Shown here one piece after another: positions 37,992-47,682 of a stretch of 64,000 nt of DNA; positions within the stretch are counted from its first letter, which is position 1; the number at the start of each line of letters is the position of its first letter. This stretch comes from Solibacillus sp. FSL R7-0682 (GTDB lineage: Bacteria; Bacillota; Bacilli; Bacillales_A; Planococcaceae): positions 3,120,001-3,184,000 of the forward strand of contig NZ_JBBOUI010000001.1 in the NCBI RefSeq assembly GCF_038005985.1. Direction: 5' to 3'. The position numbers and the translations under genes are program-made. The notes beneath the pieces are model-generated. The model saw only the letters and a list, made by a program, of their open reading frames with translations, did not search any database and had not been told where the DNA came from.

Positions 37992-38272
37992 ATAATTTAT
38001 GGATCATACTACTTTTAACTAGATTTCGTTTCCCATTCTAATTTGTATGTCTTCTTGTTGTACTATAACAACAGTTCAAAACTTATAATTCATACAGTCT
38101 ACCTTCTTTGAAAAAGATTTGTTATCTATTTTACACATAAATTACCAAATAATTCAATCACCCATTTCATTCGAATGGCTGATGATTTTTATGTTGAAAG
38201 CTATTACAATATGGTATGCTATTGACAATACATTTCTGTTGTCGAAATATTTACGGGAAAGGCAGGCTTGCA

Positions 38273-39457
38273 ATGGAGCAACAATCAAATAAATTAGCGC
38301 TTTATTTATTAATGTTTAATATGTTTATAACAATGGGAGGAATCGGTATTATCGTCCCAGTTATGCCCGCATATCTACAATTATTTGGCGTAGGCGGTCA
38401 GGTTTTAGGATTTTTAATTGCTGGTTTTGCCCTTGCACAATTTTTACTTTCCCCTGTTGCAGGTGATTTATCAGACCGTCATGGTAGAAAAATATTTATT
38501 ATTATCGGTCTTATCGTTTATGGCTGTTCACAAATGTTATTTGGCTTTGCTTCTGAAGTTTGGGTACTGTTTCTAGCGCGCTTTTTAAGCGGTGCCGGTG
38601 CTGCCTTTATTATGCCTCCAATTATGGCTTTTGTGGCAGACATTACAACCTATGAAGAACGTGGGAAGGGCATGGGTATGATTGGAGCTGCAATGTCTTT
38701 AGGCTTCATGATTGGCCCCGGGATTGGCGGCTTTTTATCAAAGGTTGATTTAACCTTTCCATTTTATTTAGCAGGAAGTGTAGCGATAATGGCCGCTGCC
38801 TTATCTGCAATTTATTTACCAAACGTAAAAAACAGTATTACGGTAACTAAGCCTCGCGAAAGCTTAGTGAAACAGCTTACACGCTCTGTTAAAACAAACT
38901 ATTTTGTATTTTTAATCGTCGTATTCACGTTTAGCTTTGGAATTGCAAACTTCCAAGCAACGCTTTCTCTTTATTTAGACCATAAATTTAACTATTCACC
39001 AACCGATATCGCAATTATTTTAACTGTTGGTGGCTTTGCTGGTGTGGTCCTTCAAATGTATGTAGTGAATAAACTATTTAAGCGCTATGGAGAAATGAAG
39101 GTCATCTTAGTCAATCTATTAATAGCTGCGATCACAATGCTATGTGTTATTTATATTAGTGGGTTCTTTACTATTTTAGTTGTCGCAACACTATTCTCGA
39201 TTGCTACAACCTTTATCCGTCCAGCCGTCAATACGCTTATTTCTAAATTAGCTGGGGAAGAACAAGGCTTTGCAGCAGGCATGAATAACGCCTATATGAG
39301 CTTAGGCAATATGTTTGGCCCAGCTCTTGCTGGTATTTTATTCGATTGGAATCCTGACTCACCTTACATTTTAGGAACAGTCGTATTAGTTGCCTGTTTT
39401 ATGCTTGCCTATGCATGGACCGCGAAACGTGCGTCCCACCTTATGGAAGCGTCATAA
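38273..39457 (+). CDS. MFS multidrug-type efflux transporter
   Basis: A 394-residue, 12-helix major facilitator. Motif A GDLSDRHGRK lies in the loop after helix 2, and motif C (GAAMSLGFMIGPGIGG, helix 5) marks it as a drug:H+ antiporter of the DHA1 family (relatives: Bmr, Blt, NorA, TetA). The substrate is unknown. I start at the ATG at 38273 with GAAAGGCAGG in front; a longer frame from 38216 includes the promoter area. TTGACA at 38222-38227 may be a -35, though the -10 (AAATAT at 38245-38250) is poor. The 280 bases upstream hold no other gene. It ends in its own terminator. Confidence 0.88.
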   Translation: MEQQSNKLALYLLMFNMFITMGGIGIIVPVMPAYLQLFGVGGQVLGFLIAGFALAQFLLSPVAGDLSDRHGRKIFIIIGLIVYGCSQMLFGFASEVWVLFLARFLSGAGAAFIMPPIMAFVADITTYEERGKGMGMIGAAMSLGFMIGPGIGGFLSKVDLTFPFYLAGSVAIMAAALSAIYLPNVKNSITVTKPRESLVKQLTRSVKTNYFVFLIVVFTFSFGIANFQATLSLYLDHKFNYSPTDIAIILTVGGFAGVVLQMYVVNKLFKRYGEMKVILVNLLIAAITMLCVIYISGFFTILVVATLFSIATTFIRPAVNTLISKLAGEEQGFAAGMNNAYMSLGNMFGPALAGILFDWNPDSPYILGTVVLVACFMLAYAWTAKRASHLMEAS

Positions 39458-39469
39458 GTCATAAATAAA

Positions 39470-39503
39470 CGCAAGCCGTGTCAATATCGGCTTGCGCTTT
39501 TTC
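39470..39503 (+). terminator. Terminator after the MFS gene
   Basis: A perfect stem CGCAAGCCG / CGGCTTGCG around a 9-base loop followed by CTTTTT. It also faces the end of the ABC operon. Confidence 0.9.
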
Positions 39504-39509
39504 ATTTTT

Positions 39510-40328
39510 TCACTTCTCTATTCTTAACTTTTTTACCGCAATTAACAAACTTCCAATTCCTAGTAGACTATAGAAAATCGTGTAGACGACAATAGGTGGG
39601 AACTCGATTTTTGTCATCTCCTCCACCCCAATAGCTATATCTGGTGAAATTACGCTCAATACAACGGCAATCGGATTAATACTTAGCCAAAAATAAGAAG
39701 CGTATGTTGGTAAATCTCCAAAATTGTTTACAAGACCTACAAAGAAAAACATAGCTGTAAAAAATGTTAAAAAAATGACTACCCCATACGTAGATATCAT
39801 TGATAAAATCGTTTTTTTCGTTACAGTAGAAAACAGAATACCAACACTACCTACTGCAAATACCGTTAAAAGAAATTGTAAAAACACACTTCCTAGCATC
39901 GTGGGTGACACGCCACCAAATAAGAATAATATGCTATACATTGGTAATGTTGCAATTAGTAGAACAACTAAATACGCTAAAGATGCTACTAATTTACCAA
40001 TAATAATTTGTGTCGAAGTTTGCGTTGTTGTTAATAATATATTGAGCGTTTGCTTTTCTCGTTCTGTACTTATGGCACCCGCTGTTAACGCTGGTGCCAT
40101 AAACAATAGAAGACCCATTTGTAATACAGTCAAACTACAAAATAAAATAAAGCTATTTGTTGGGTTCATGTAACTCGTCTGAATAACCCCAGTCATAATA
40201 ATAAAATACGCCAATATAAATAACGTAATGGCGATTAAATAAAATGCTAAGCTCGAAAAACTTTTAGCATTTCGAAAGCGTAACTTAATTTCCTTAAGTA
40301 ATACGGGATTAAACGGCCTATGATTCAT
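39510..40328 (-). CDS. ABC-2 type transporter permease
   Basis: A 272-residue membrane protein with about six helices and a short basic N-terminus (PVLLKEIKLRFRNAKSF), as in ABC-2 exporters. The central loop GAISTEREKQTLNILLTT is the hallmark of this permease type. It overlaps the ATPase gene by 11 bases and is the last gene of a three-gene minus-strand operon. The operon has the layout of GldF-GldA-GldG-type exporters, but the substrate is unknown. The ATG lies inside the end of the ATPase gene. Confidence 0.88.
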   Translation of the reverse strand: MNHRPFNPVLLKEIKLRFRNAKSFSSLAFYLIAITLFILAYFIIMTGVIQTSYMNPTNSFILFCSLTVLQMGLLLFMAPALTAGAISTEREKQTLNILLTTTQTSTQIIIGKLVASLAYLVVLLIATLPMYSILFLFGGVSPTMLGSVFLQFLLTVFAVGSVGILFSTVTKKTILSMISTYGVVIFLTFFTAMFFFVGLVNNFGDLPTYASYFWLSINPIAVVLSVISPDIAIGVEEMTKIEFPPIVVYTIFYSLLGIGSLLIAVKKLRIEK

Positions 40329-41259
40329 GCTGCATAACCTCCTCGGTAATTACCATAAATACGTCCTCTAAGTCTTTCTTCTCTACTTCAAATGTAATCA
40401 TTTGAATGTTCGCTACAATCGCATCTTTTAATAACTGGGCTTGTGCATTTTCATCTCCACTAAAAGCAAACATTAATTTGCGCTCCGCTTTTTCTACCGT
40501 TACATTACTTACAAACGTATTATTTAAGAAATACTGCTCAGCATCTGTTACATCACTTAACAGCTGGACTGTAATCCATTTCTCTCCTTGTAGCTGAGCT
40601 TGAATTTCTGCAATATTACCACTTGCAATTAATTTCCCTTTATCCAGCACACCAATTTCATCACAAATTTCTGCAAGCTCCGGTAAAATATGTGACGATA
40701 TACAAATGGTTTTCCCTAATCGCTTTAAATCCTTTAGAATATCACGCATTTCTACCCGCGCTCTCGGATCTAATCCTGAAGCAGGTTCATCTAATATAAG
40801 TACCTCAGGATCATGCATTAGTGTTCGTGCTAAACATAGACGTTGTTTCATACCGCGTGATAAATCATCAACATAATGCCCTCGTTTATCTGTTAATCTT
40901 ACAAGCTCTAACAGTTTAATGATTTTTTCCTCGCGAATATTGGCCGGCAAAGCATAGGCTGCACCATAAAAATCTAAATATTCCTCTACCTTCAACTGAT
41001 CATAAACGCCAAAGAAATCTGGCATATAGCCTATAAGTGCACGTACAGATTGAGCTTCATTGAGAACACTTTTCCCATTGACGAATACATCCCCTGAAGT
41101 TGGCGGGATTAACGTTGCTAATATAGAAAATGCAGTCGATTTCCCTGCACCATTCGCACCTACAAATCCATAAATTGTCCCTTTTTGAATAGTTAAGGTG
41201 AGGTCATCTAATGCATGAACTTTATTATAACTTTTTTTTACATGCTGAAACTCAATCAC
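40318..41259 (-). CDS. ABC transporter ATP-binding protein (CcmA/GldA-type)
   Basis: A 313-residue ATPase: Walker A GANGAGKST, Q-loop YMPDFFGVYDQL, signature LSRGMKQRLCLARTL, Walker B VLILDEPASGLDPRARVEM, and switch-His ICISSHILPELAEICD. A C-terminal extension of about 90 residues (from residue 220) follows the nucleotide-binding domain. The start is GTG, overlapping the upstream surface-protein gene by eight bases. It energises export or extrusion by the neighbouring ABC-2 permease, in a cluster with the 770-residue protein. Confidence 0.92.
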   Translation of the reverse strand: MIEFQHVKKSYNKVHALDDLTLTIQKGTIYGFVGANGAGKSTAFSILATLIPPTSGDVFVNGKSVLNEAQSVRALIGYMPDFFGVYDQLKVEEYLDFYGAAYALPANIREEKIIKLLELVRLTDKRGHYVDDLSRGMKQRLCLARTLMHDPEVLILDEPASGLDPRARVEMRDILKDLKRLGKTICISSHILPELAEICDEIGVLDKGKLIASGNIAEIQAQLQGEKWITVQLLSDVTDAEQYFLNNTFVSNVTVEKAERKLMFAFSGDENAQAQLLKDAIVANIQMITFEVEKKDLEDVFMVITEEVMQHES

Positions 41260-43564
41260 TTGCCACCGCTCCCTTCAACTGGATTTTTGGCAATGCTTTA
41301 GGATTTTCATAAATCCCTTCTAAAACAGTCCATTTAAAATGAATTTCATTATGAGCTATATAGTCTTTTACGTTATTTGTTTTAAACTCATTTGATATTG
41401 ATTCAAATTGTTGAAGCTGTTGATTATAAATTTGTGGGTTAATAACTCGACTGTCTACTACGTATTGTAAGCTTTCCCAGTTTACTTCCTCGTTTATTAG
41501 TTGTTGTGGCAATCGATACGTCACATTATATTCTCCTGGATCGAAATACCAATCGCCCAAATTAGGCGATAGCTGTTCCTTCATTCCACCATACATTTCA
41601 GATGTAAAGGTTGTATAAAATGCTTCATTTTCAATCAACAAAGCTTCTGTCAAATGAGCTGGTGCCGTAAAAGGCTGAACAATCAGTACATCTGTCGTCA
41701 CGAATGCATCACGTGTTAGTTTTGCTCCAACATCAAGCCCATTAGCTTTTGCAATGATAGCAGGAGATTGATTATTTTCTAAAACCATTTGTGCCATTGC
41801 CAATAATCTTTCCTTGCGTTGTTTCTCAATTGTACTTGGCGTCGGAGTTTCATAAGATAAGCCATTGCTTAACACAGCTGGCAATAACAAAGTTGTATTA
41901 ATTTTTTCACGAACTTCTCGCACTTCACCATCTTTAATGCTGCCTAGTTCAATTAATTGTCTACCCGTCCAAATTTCTACGTTTTGCATATCTACACCAA
42001 ATTCATTACGAATGGTTCCTGCTAAATATCCACTTTCATTCACTAAATCGACTTTAAATTTCCCAATTTCAATCGGCCCTTGACCGACGATTGATTCTAC
42101 ATCCCAATATGGCACATTTTTAAGTGTAAGTTTTTTCATATTTTCTTTGTTCGTTATATAGCTAAAGCGACCTTTTTCGAAATCTTTTAGCTCCACCCTA
42201 TCATTTCCATACACAAAAACATCCATTTCTTGTGATAAATCGAATTGATAATCACCATTTCGATTGGATAGGAGTGATTGTACGAAATATTGTTGTGATT
42301 CTTCCCCAACTTTAATAACGGCACTTTGTTGAATTTGAGGCTGCGCAATACGGTCTTTTGCGCCTATTAAAAATAGTGTTATTGAAAAGACAATTGAAAT
42401 TACAGGAATTAGCCACCATGCATATTCTCGCTTATCTTTCTTTTTCAAAACGATGTAAAGCACTGGACTAATTAATAAAATATAAAGTATAAACACCGTT
42501 ATTATTTTCCATAAAGAAAACTCAAAGGTTGGGAATAATTCATTCACTGGTACAAGAGTATTTGTTAGTTCATTCAAGGCAGTTGTAGGATACATCGGCA
42601 TATCAAAGTCTACAAATTGAGCCAACAACCTACTATAGCCTTCCGATTGCATAAAACTAGGGTCTGTTAATGAAAAGGCTGTTTGAATGAACGCACCTTT
42701 CCCTACCTTTTGCTTTGCAGCTAATATTAAATCATCTACACTATAGCTTTGCGCATTTGCATGAAGCCTCGAATTACGAACCGTTATCGTATCATCGAAA
42801 GTATATTCATTTGAAAATTGTTGTAGTTGCACTGAAGAAACGATCGAATTTCCTTCTACAAACTGAAGTGCTGCAAAATCGTTAAACATTTTTGCAGACA
42901 ACTCCTCATCCACAATTAACTGTCCACCATCGTTCATCCAATCCACTAATATTTTTAATTGTTGGTCGTTTAAACGATTGGAAGTAGTAGGTAAAACAAT
43001 TATATCTATCAATGAAAGATCTCTTGCATCCGAAATATTTGTAAGCTCATCAATAGTATAATTTTTAACCTCTACTAAACTCCCCCCACCCATTGAGCGG
43101 AATGGAAGTAAAGCATTTACAACGCCCTCTTGATTAATAACACCAACAAAATGAGTGTGATATGAATAGAGATGTGGCTTACTATTTTCAACTCGATAGT
43201 TCGAGTATTGCTTTCCTTTCTCTATTTCTCCTTCATACAAATATAAAAATGGTTTTTCAGGATTTTCATAGAGTTCATAAGGATAGTTATTTAAATAAAT
43301 TTTCTTCGTTACTTTTTCATTTGCATCAAGCTTTAATGGAATTACTTGAGCAGTTTGTAATGTATAGTTATTTGGATATGTAGTAACTAAATCTCCTTCA
43401 AATGGTTGGTCGTCATTTTCTATTGTAATCGTTACAGCAATCGGTACATCTTCCTTACCTTGCCCCATAAAACCATACTCAGTTGTAATAAGCATCTCTG
43501 CCGATACATACATAGATGGAATCATACATAATAAGACAATGAAACAGGCGATTAATTTTTTCAA
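41252..43564 (-). CDS. Large surface protein with two membrane helices, ABC-2 partner
   Basis: A 770-residue protein with a cleavable signal (about 1-22, SMYVSA-E), an N-terminal extracellular part (23-350), two helices (about 352-374 and 384-402), and a long C-terminal extracellular part (403-770). Residues about 180-225 (SLIDIIVLPTTSNRLNDQQLK then WMNDGGQLIVD) look like the glutaminase-type fold found in GldG and DUF4350 proteins. The start is TTG at 43564, with GGGAGGTGG six bases before it. It is the first gene of the operon and is coupled to the ATPase by overlap. I infer a role as extracytoplasmic partner of the exporter; its substrate is unknown. Confidence 0.75.
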   Translation of the reverse strand: MKKLIACFIVLLCMIPSMYVSAEMLITTEYGFMGQGKEDVPIAVTITIENDDQPFEGDLVTTYPNNYTLQTAQVIPLKLDANEKVTKKIYLNNYPYELYENPEKPFLYLYEGEIEKGKQYSNYRVENSKPHLYSYHTHFVGVINQEGVVNALLPFRSMGGGSLVEVKNYTIDELTNISDARDLSLIDIIVLPTTSNRLNDQQLKILVDWMNDGGQLIVDEELSAKMFNDFAALQFVEGNSIVSSVQLQQFSNEYTFDDTITVRNSRLHANAQSYSVDDLILAAKQKVGKGAFIQTAFSLTDPSFMQSEGYSRLLAQFVDFDMPMYPTTALNELTNTLVPVNELFPTFEFSLWKIITVFILYILLISPVLYIVLKKKDKREYAWWLIPVISIVFSITLFLIGAKDRIAQPQIQQSAVIKVGEESQQYFVQSLLSNRNGDYQFDLSQEMDVFVYGNDRVELKDFEKGRFSYITNKENMKKLTLKNVPYWDVESIVGQGPIEIGKFKVDLVNESGYLAGTIRNEFGVDMQNVEIWTGRQLIELGSIKDGEVREVREKINTTLLLPAVLSNGLSYETPTPSTIEKQRKERLLAMAQMVLENNQSPAIIAKANGLDVGAKLTRDAFVTTDVLIVQPFTAPAHLTEALLIENEAFYTTFTSEMYGGMKEQLSPNLGDWYFDPGEYNVTYRLPQQLINEEVNWESLQYVVDSRVINPQIYNQQLQQFESISNEFKTNNVKDYIAHNEIHFKWTVLEGIYENPKALPKIQLKGAVASD

Positions 43565-43698
43565 CCGATGCCACCTCCCTTTCTTACATTTTACGATTTC
43601 TAAAACACAAAGTTCCAGATCATTTGTTATAGCATATAGGTCACCTTAGTATAGAACTAACATACTTATGTGAAATTTACCAAAATAACTTATAAAAT

Positions 43699-43734
43699 CA
43701 AAAATACCCATTCAACCTTTCGAGTTAAATGGGC
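43699..43734 (-). terminator. Terminator of the dapH-dapL operon
   Basis: On the minus strand CCCATTTAAC and GGTTGAATGGG form a stem with one mismatch around a TCGAAA loop, followed by TATTTTTG. The rest of the gap 43565-43753 shows no gene. Confidence 0.85.
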
Positions 43735-43753
43735 ATTTGGCATTGTTTTGTTT

Positions 43754-44872
43754 TTATAATTTTCTAATAAAACCTTCAACAAAATTTACATTGAATTCAA
43801 GTAACGCTTCATCAGGGCATATTTTGGCATGATGTAAACCGTATTCGCAATTTGCACCTGACCAAAACATCGCACCTGGAATATCTTTAATGAAGTAGCC
43901 AAAGTCTTCACCTGTCATAGCCGCAGGACATTCGTAAGCAGTTGCACCTTCAAACTGCTCAGCGAATTGTAACAGTGCATTAGCACAACGTTCTTCGTTA
44001 TTCACTTCATAATACATGGACCCGTAGTCAATCGAAACATGGCATTCAAAGGCTGCTTCTATCCCTTTACAAATGGCCTCAATCCGACGTTTCACTTCGG
44101 CCATTGCTTCTGCATTTAACGTGCGAATTGTTCCCTCTAAACGCGCATACTCTGCAATAACATTTTGTACCGTCCCAGAAGTCATTTTGCCAATTGTAAT
44201 AACTGCACTATCCATTGGATTGACATTTCGGCTAATGATTGTTTGCAATTGTAAAATTAAATTGGCCGAGGCAATCGTCATATCGCGTGTTTTATGTGGA
44301 TATGCTGCATGCCCACCTAAGCCTTTGAGATCAATAAATAATTCTGACGTGTTCGCAAATAGTAAGCCTGGTTTTGTTGCAACAGTACCTACTGGATATT
44401 CTGGTGCAATATGTAACGCGTAAATTTCGTCCGCAATGAGCTCAGGATGCTCTGCTCGCAACCACTCTACCATTGGCTCCGCGCCACCTGGGCCTTCCTC
44501 AGCAGGTTGGAAATATACAACGACATTTTGGGTAGGCTGTAGTTTTGTAAATGACTCTACTAGCCCAAGAGCTACCGTCATATGACAATCATGACCACAT
44601 GCATGCATATACCCCTCATGCTGTGAAACGAACTCAAGCCCAGTCTCTTCATAAATCGGGAGCCCGTCAATATCTGTTCGCCAACCAATTAATTTTGTAG
44701 GATTAGCTCCCTGTATGAAAGCAACAATCCCTGTTTTCCAAGTAATAATTCGTAAGTTTTGCTGTGGCAATGCTTGTAGAAAATTTAAAAGATATTGCTG
44801 TGTTTTAAATTCTTGAAAGCCAACCTCTGGAATTTTATGTAGATCTCTTCGGATTTCCTGTAAAGATTTCAT
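43754..44872 (-). CDS. dapL: N-acetyldiaminopimelate deacetylase
   Basis: The last step specific to the acetylase branch of diaminopimelate (lysine and cell-wall) synthesis, releasing LL-diaminopimelate from its N-acetyl form. The 372-residue M20 metallo-peptidase has [15 protein letters not shown] (metal Asp68) and the catalytic HACGHDCHM (Cys92, His94), with later ligands EEGPGGAE and HIAPEYP, and MTGEDFGYF. It follows dapH by 17 bases and matches B. subtilis ykuR. The naming as deacetylase rests on this pairing, since M20 amidohydrolases are otherwise hard to tell apart. Confidence 0.93.
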   Translation of the reverse strand: MKSLQEIRRDLHKIPEVGFQEFKTQQYLLNFLQALPQQNLRIITWKTGIVAFIQGANPTKLIGWRTDIDGLPIYEETGLEFVSQHEGYMHACGHDCHMTVALGLVESFTKLQPTQNVVVYFQPAEEGPGGAEPMVEWLRAEHPELIADEIYALHIAPEYPVGTVATKPGLLFANTSELFIDLKGLGGHAAYPHKTRDMTIASANLILQLQTIISRNVNPMDSAVITIGKMTSGTVQNVIAEYARLEGTIRTLNAEAMAEVKRRIEAICKGIEAAFECHVSIDYGSMYYEVNNEERCANALLQFAEQFEGATAYECPAAMTGEDFGYFIKDIPGAMFWSGANCEYGLHHAKICPDEALLEFNVNFVEGFIRKL

Positions 44873-44889
44873 GAGGAAAAAACCCCTTC

Positions 44890-45606
44890 TTATAAGTTGC
44901 GTAAAGAATCGATAATTTCTGTTTTAGATTTTGTTTTTTCATCTAACTTTTTAATTTCGCGTGCAGGTACACCTGCAACTACTGTATATGGTTCAACATC
45001 TCTAATTACGATTGCACCAGCAGCAACAACCGCTCCTTTACCAATACGTACGCCTTCTAGTACGACTGCATTGGCACCAATGACTACATCATCTTCTACA
45101 ACTACTGGTAATGCGCTTGGTGGCTCTACAACACCAGCAAGAACTGTACCTGCACCAATATGACAGTTTGCACCAACAGTTGCACGCCCACCTAATACAG
45201 CACCCATATCAATCATCGTTTTTGGACCAATTTCCGCACCGATGTTAATAAGCGCTCCCATCATAATAACTGCTTGGTCACCAATTGTTACTTGATCACG
45301 AATGATTGCACCTGGCTCAATGCGGGCATTCACATGCTTTAAATCTAATAATGGTACACCAGAATTACGGCGATCATTTTCAACTACATAATCTTCAATT
45401 TGTGCCGCATGTTCCTTTAAAGCTGCTTCGATTTCAGCCCACTCACCGAAAACAACAGCATGATTGCCTTCGCCGAATACTTTTGCATCTGCACCATATG
45501 ATAAATCTACAACACCGTTCCCTTTTACATATACTTTTACCGGTGTAACTTTTTTAGCTTGTGAAATAAAATCAATAATCTCTTGCGCATTTAACTTTTT
45601 TTCCAT
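44890..45606 (-). CDS. dapH: Tetrahydrodipicolinate N-acetyltransferase
   Basis: DapH acetylates 2,3,4,5-tetrahydrodipicolinate in the diaminopimelate pathway, just upstream of DapL. At 238 residues it has a small N-terminal domain (about 1-80, [15 protein letters not shown]) and a left-handed beta-helix built of hexapeptide repeats (about 90-200, e.g. [34 protein letters not shown]). The ATG follows GAGGTG. The pair dapH-dapL is one operon that ends at the terminator at 43699-43734 and matches B. subtilis ykuQ-ykuR. Confidence 0.95.
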   Translation of the reverse strand: MEKKLNAQEIIDFISQAKKVTPVKVYVKGNGVVDLSYGADAKVFGEGNHAVVFGEWAEIEAALKEHAAQIEDYVVENDRRNSGVPLLDLKHVNARIEPGAIIRDQVTIGDQAVIMMGALINIGAEIGPKTMIDMGAVLGGRATVGANCHIGAGTVLAGVVEPPSALPVVVEDDVVIGANAVVLEGVRIGKGAVVAAGAIVIRDVEPYTVVAGVPAREIKKLDEKTKSKTEIIDSLRNL

Positions 45607-45695
45607 TTCGACACCTCATCAAATGTAAATTTTATAATACGAACCATTGTACTAAATTTTCTGTTAAATTGAAACCATTTCTTTTAAAATCTATG

Positions 45696-46595
45696 TTAAT
45701 TGCCATTAGAATAATCATATAAACATCTTGCATGATCTTGCACAACATTGACAAAGGCTTCTACTTGTCGTAATTCAAATGTTGATTCATAACCTATTAA
45801 CCATGTATCACGTGTTAAACCGTGGTCGCTTTCGGTATTGGTTAATGGAATTTTATGCACATTTTCCTCACCATTTAGTGTAATAGAAGGTAAAATCGCA
45901 TAACCGATGCCGTTAACCGCCATTTGTTTACACGTTTCAATTTGATCTACAATAATTTGATGTTTTGGATTGTAATTGAAATGACGCTGCCACCATTGCT
46001 GAATCTCCTGATAATAGTTCGAATCGCTTTTAAATTGAATAAACGGGCGGTCTGTTGTCAAAATATCTTCCATATCCCGTATTTCCTTATCAACTAAATA
46101 CATCATATCACGAAATAAGTGTATTTTTTTTCCTTTCCAATCTGCTTGTCCACGTACAATACCAATATGGGCCTCTCCTTCATAAAGAGCTTTCACAATT
46201 TCTGAACTCCAGCCTGTCATTAACGAAATTTTCGTATCCGGATATTTTGTCACAAAATCCTTTAACACTTTTGGAAGCCAATTTTGTCCCACAATCGATG
46301 CACAGGCAATTTTTAATGTACCGTGTACTTTAGAATTTAACGATTGAATTGTTTCAAAAATTTCTTCGCGTCTTATAATCATTTCATTGCAATACTGTAT
46401 GACTAGTTCTCCTGCTGGTGTAGCCGTTAGACCCTTTTGAGAACGAATAAATAGCTGTGCGCCCCATTCTTTTTCAATCGATTGTAAGCGTTGTGACAAC
46501 GCTGGCTGAGTTAAGAAGAGTCGCTCTGCTGCCTTCCGCATATTTTTTTCTTCCGCTAAAATTTTTATAATTTCCGCTTCTGTTGCTGTCATCAT
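45696..46595 (-). CDS. ccpC: LysR-type regulator CcpC
   Basis: A 299-residue LysR regulator with an N-terminal winged helix (about 3-60, MRKAAERLFLTQPALSQRLQSIEKEWG) and a two-lobed C-terminal effector domain (about 90-295). In B. subtilis CcpC (YkuM) represses citrate synthase and aconitase genes and is antagonised by citrate. The call here follows its position between dapH and ykuL, as in B. subtilis. Two adjacent ATGs exist; AGGGAGG fits the second a little better. It is separated from ykuL by a terminator. Targets cannot be seen in this window. Confidence 0.85.
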   Translation of the reverse strand: MMTATEAEIIKILAEEKNMRKAAERLFLTQPALSQRLQSIEKEWGAQLFIRSQKGLTATPAGELVIQYCNEMIIRREEIFETIQSLNSKVHGTLKIACASIVGQNWLPKVLKDFVTKYPDTKISLMTGWSSEIVKALYEGEAHIGIVRGQADWKGKKIHLFRDMMYLVDKEIRDMEDILTTDRPFIQFKSDSNYYQEIQQWWQRHFNYNPKHQIIVDQIETCKQMAVNGIGYAILPSITLNGEENVHKIPLTNTESDHGLTRDTWLIGYESTFELRQVEAFVNVVQDHARCLYDYSNGN

Positions 46596-46620
46596 CTTAC
46601 CTCCCTGAACGACTGCTTAA

Positions 46621-46656
46621 AAAATCGACAAAATCCATAGAGGACTTTGCCGATTA
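46621..46656 (-). terminator. Terminator after ykuL/darB
   Basis: On the minus strand AATCGGCAAAGTCC and GGATTTTGTCGATT form an imperfect stem (two G-T pairs) followed by TTTT. Confidence 0.85.
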
Positions 46657-46663
46657 TTTATAG

Positions 46664-47107
46664 TTATGCATTTTGTTGATAAATATATTTTTTTAATTGC
46701 TTTAAAATAATTCTTCTCGTCATAATGCCGACGAAAGTACCTTCCTCGTCTACTACACATAAAAAGGCATGGTTAATAACTAAATCAAGAGCCCGTTGGA
46801 ATGTATCTGTTATTTTTAAATACGCCACTTCTCGATTCATAACCTCGTCAACTTTAATATTCGCTAATTTATCGTATTCAATTCGCTCTAACCCTAAAAT
46901 GGACTCTGTAATCATTTTTGTGCTTAATAAACCTTGTAAACGATACTTCATATCCAATACTGGAATGGATGAATAACCTGTTTTTGTTAAGACAAGCAAT
47001 GCATGCTCTGCACTATTTCCAGTTTGTACATGGGCTACCTTTTCAGAAGAAATAATAAAATCTTTAATGGGTATGTCTAGTAACGCTCTGTTGTTAGTTG
47101 AAATCAT
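46664..47107 (-). CDS. darB: CBS-domain protein DarB (YkuL), c-di-AMP sensor
   Basis: A 147-residue protein made of two CBS motifs (about 15-75 and 85-145), with the second ending LCVVDEEGTFVGIMTRRIIL. In B. subtilis the YkuL homologue (DarB) binds c-di-AMP and ties it to the stringent enzyme Rel and to pyruvate carboxylase. Here its likely partner PycA is encoded in this same window. The assignment is by synteny with ccpC and size. The ATG follows AAGGAGTAG. Confidence 0.85.
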   Translation of the reverse strand: MISTNNRALLDIPIKDFIISSEKVAHVQTGNSAEHALLVLTKTGYSSIPVLDMKYRLQGLLSTKMITESILGLERIEYDKLANIKVDEVMNREVAYLKITDTFQRALDLVINHAFLCVVDEEGTFVGIMTRRIILKQLKKYIYQQNA

Positions 47108-47331
47108 GACATTCTACTCCTTTTATCCCACAGCTAGTGGGCAGTACAACATTTAGAAAGCTAGGAATTATATGAATCATTCCTTCATTTCATTACGCTG
47201 GTTATTGTTCAATAACAGCTTATTCACTTATATGTATCATACCATAACTACCAATTAGATGACTAAGAAAGGTGCCTATTACCAAAATAAAAGTATTTTG
47301 CCTTCTCATTTTACAAATGGCGCAATAATAA

Positions 47332-47370
47332 AGCGTACCTAAACGAATAAAAAATACGTTTAGATACGCT
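47332..47370 (-). terminator. Terminator after the 47372 membrane gene
   Basis: On the minus strand AGCGTATCTAAACG and CGTTTAGGTACGCT pair with one mismatch (A opposite C) around an 11-base loop, followed by a T/A-rich tract. The rest of 47108-47331 is AT-rich and has no gene. Confidence 0.75.
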
Positions 47371-47371
47371 A

Positions 47372-47602
47372 TTAATAACCTTTTGCATAATAATAAAAAA
47401 TAATAATACCTGTAAAACCTAAGAAAACTGCATACACTAACAATATTGGATTCAACATAAAAGGATGTTCATTAATTTCTTCTGGGATTTCCGAATCACG
47501 TTCTTGTCCTGTATCTTCAATTCGATGACCAACTCTTACAGTTAGCCAGTACCCCATTAAGCAAATAATAATACATACAATTATTGTTGGATATAGCCAC
47601 AT
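47372..47602 (-). CDS. Small two-helix membrane protein of unknown function
   Basis: A 76-residue protein with a first helix (about 3-23), an acidic loop (about 27-46, GQERDSEIPEEINEHP) and a second helix (about 50-71). I do not recognise it. The start is ATG with GGGGGCGG about 11 bases upstream. It stands alone, between fadH and a terminator, in the same direction as both neighbours. Confidence 0.65.
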   Translation of the reverse strand: MWLYPTIIVCIIICLMGYWLTVRVGHRIEDTGQERDSEIPEEINEHPFMLNPILLVYAVFLGFTGIIIFYYYAKGY

Positions 47603-47647
47603 ACCGATTCATACCGCCCCCTTTTGCGTATGAGTAGTATGTGGAAT

Positions 47648-47676
47648 AATAAGTTGTTTTAAACGAACAACTTATT
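47648..47676 (-). terminator. Hairpin after fadH
   Basis: A perfect 11-base stem AATAAGTTGTT / AACAACTTATT around a 7-base loop with only a weak T tract; a likely terminator for fadH. Confidence 0.6.
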
Positions 47677-47682
47677 CATTAT

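Noticed and set aside
38222-38250. TTGACA with TGTCGAA inside, as a Spo0A-controlled promoter of the MFS gene
   Set aside because: The -10 (AAATAT) is poor and heptamers of this kind are expected by chance; left as a weak note only.
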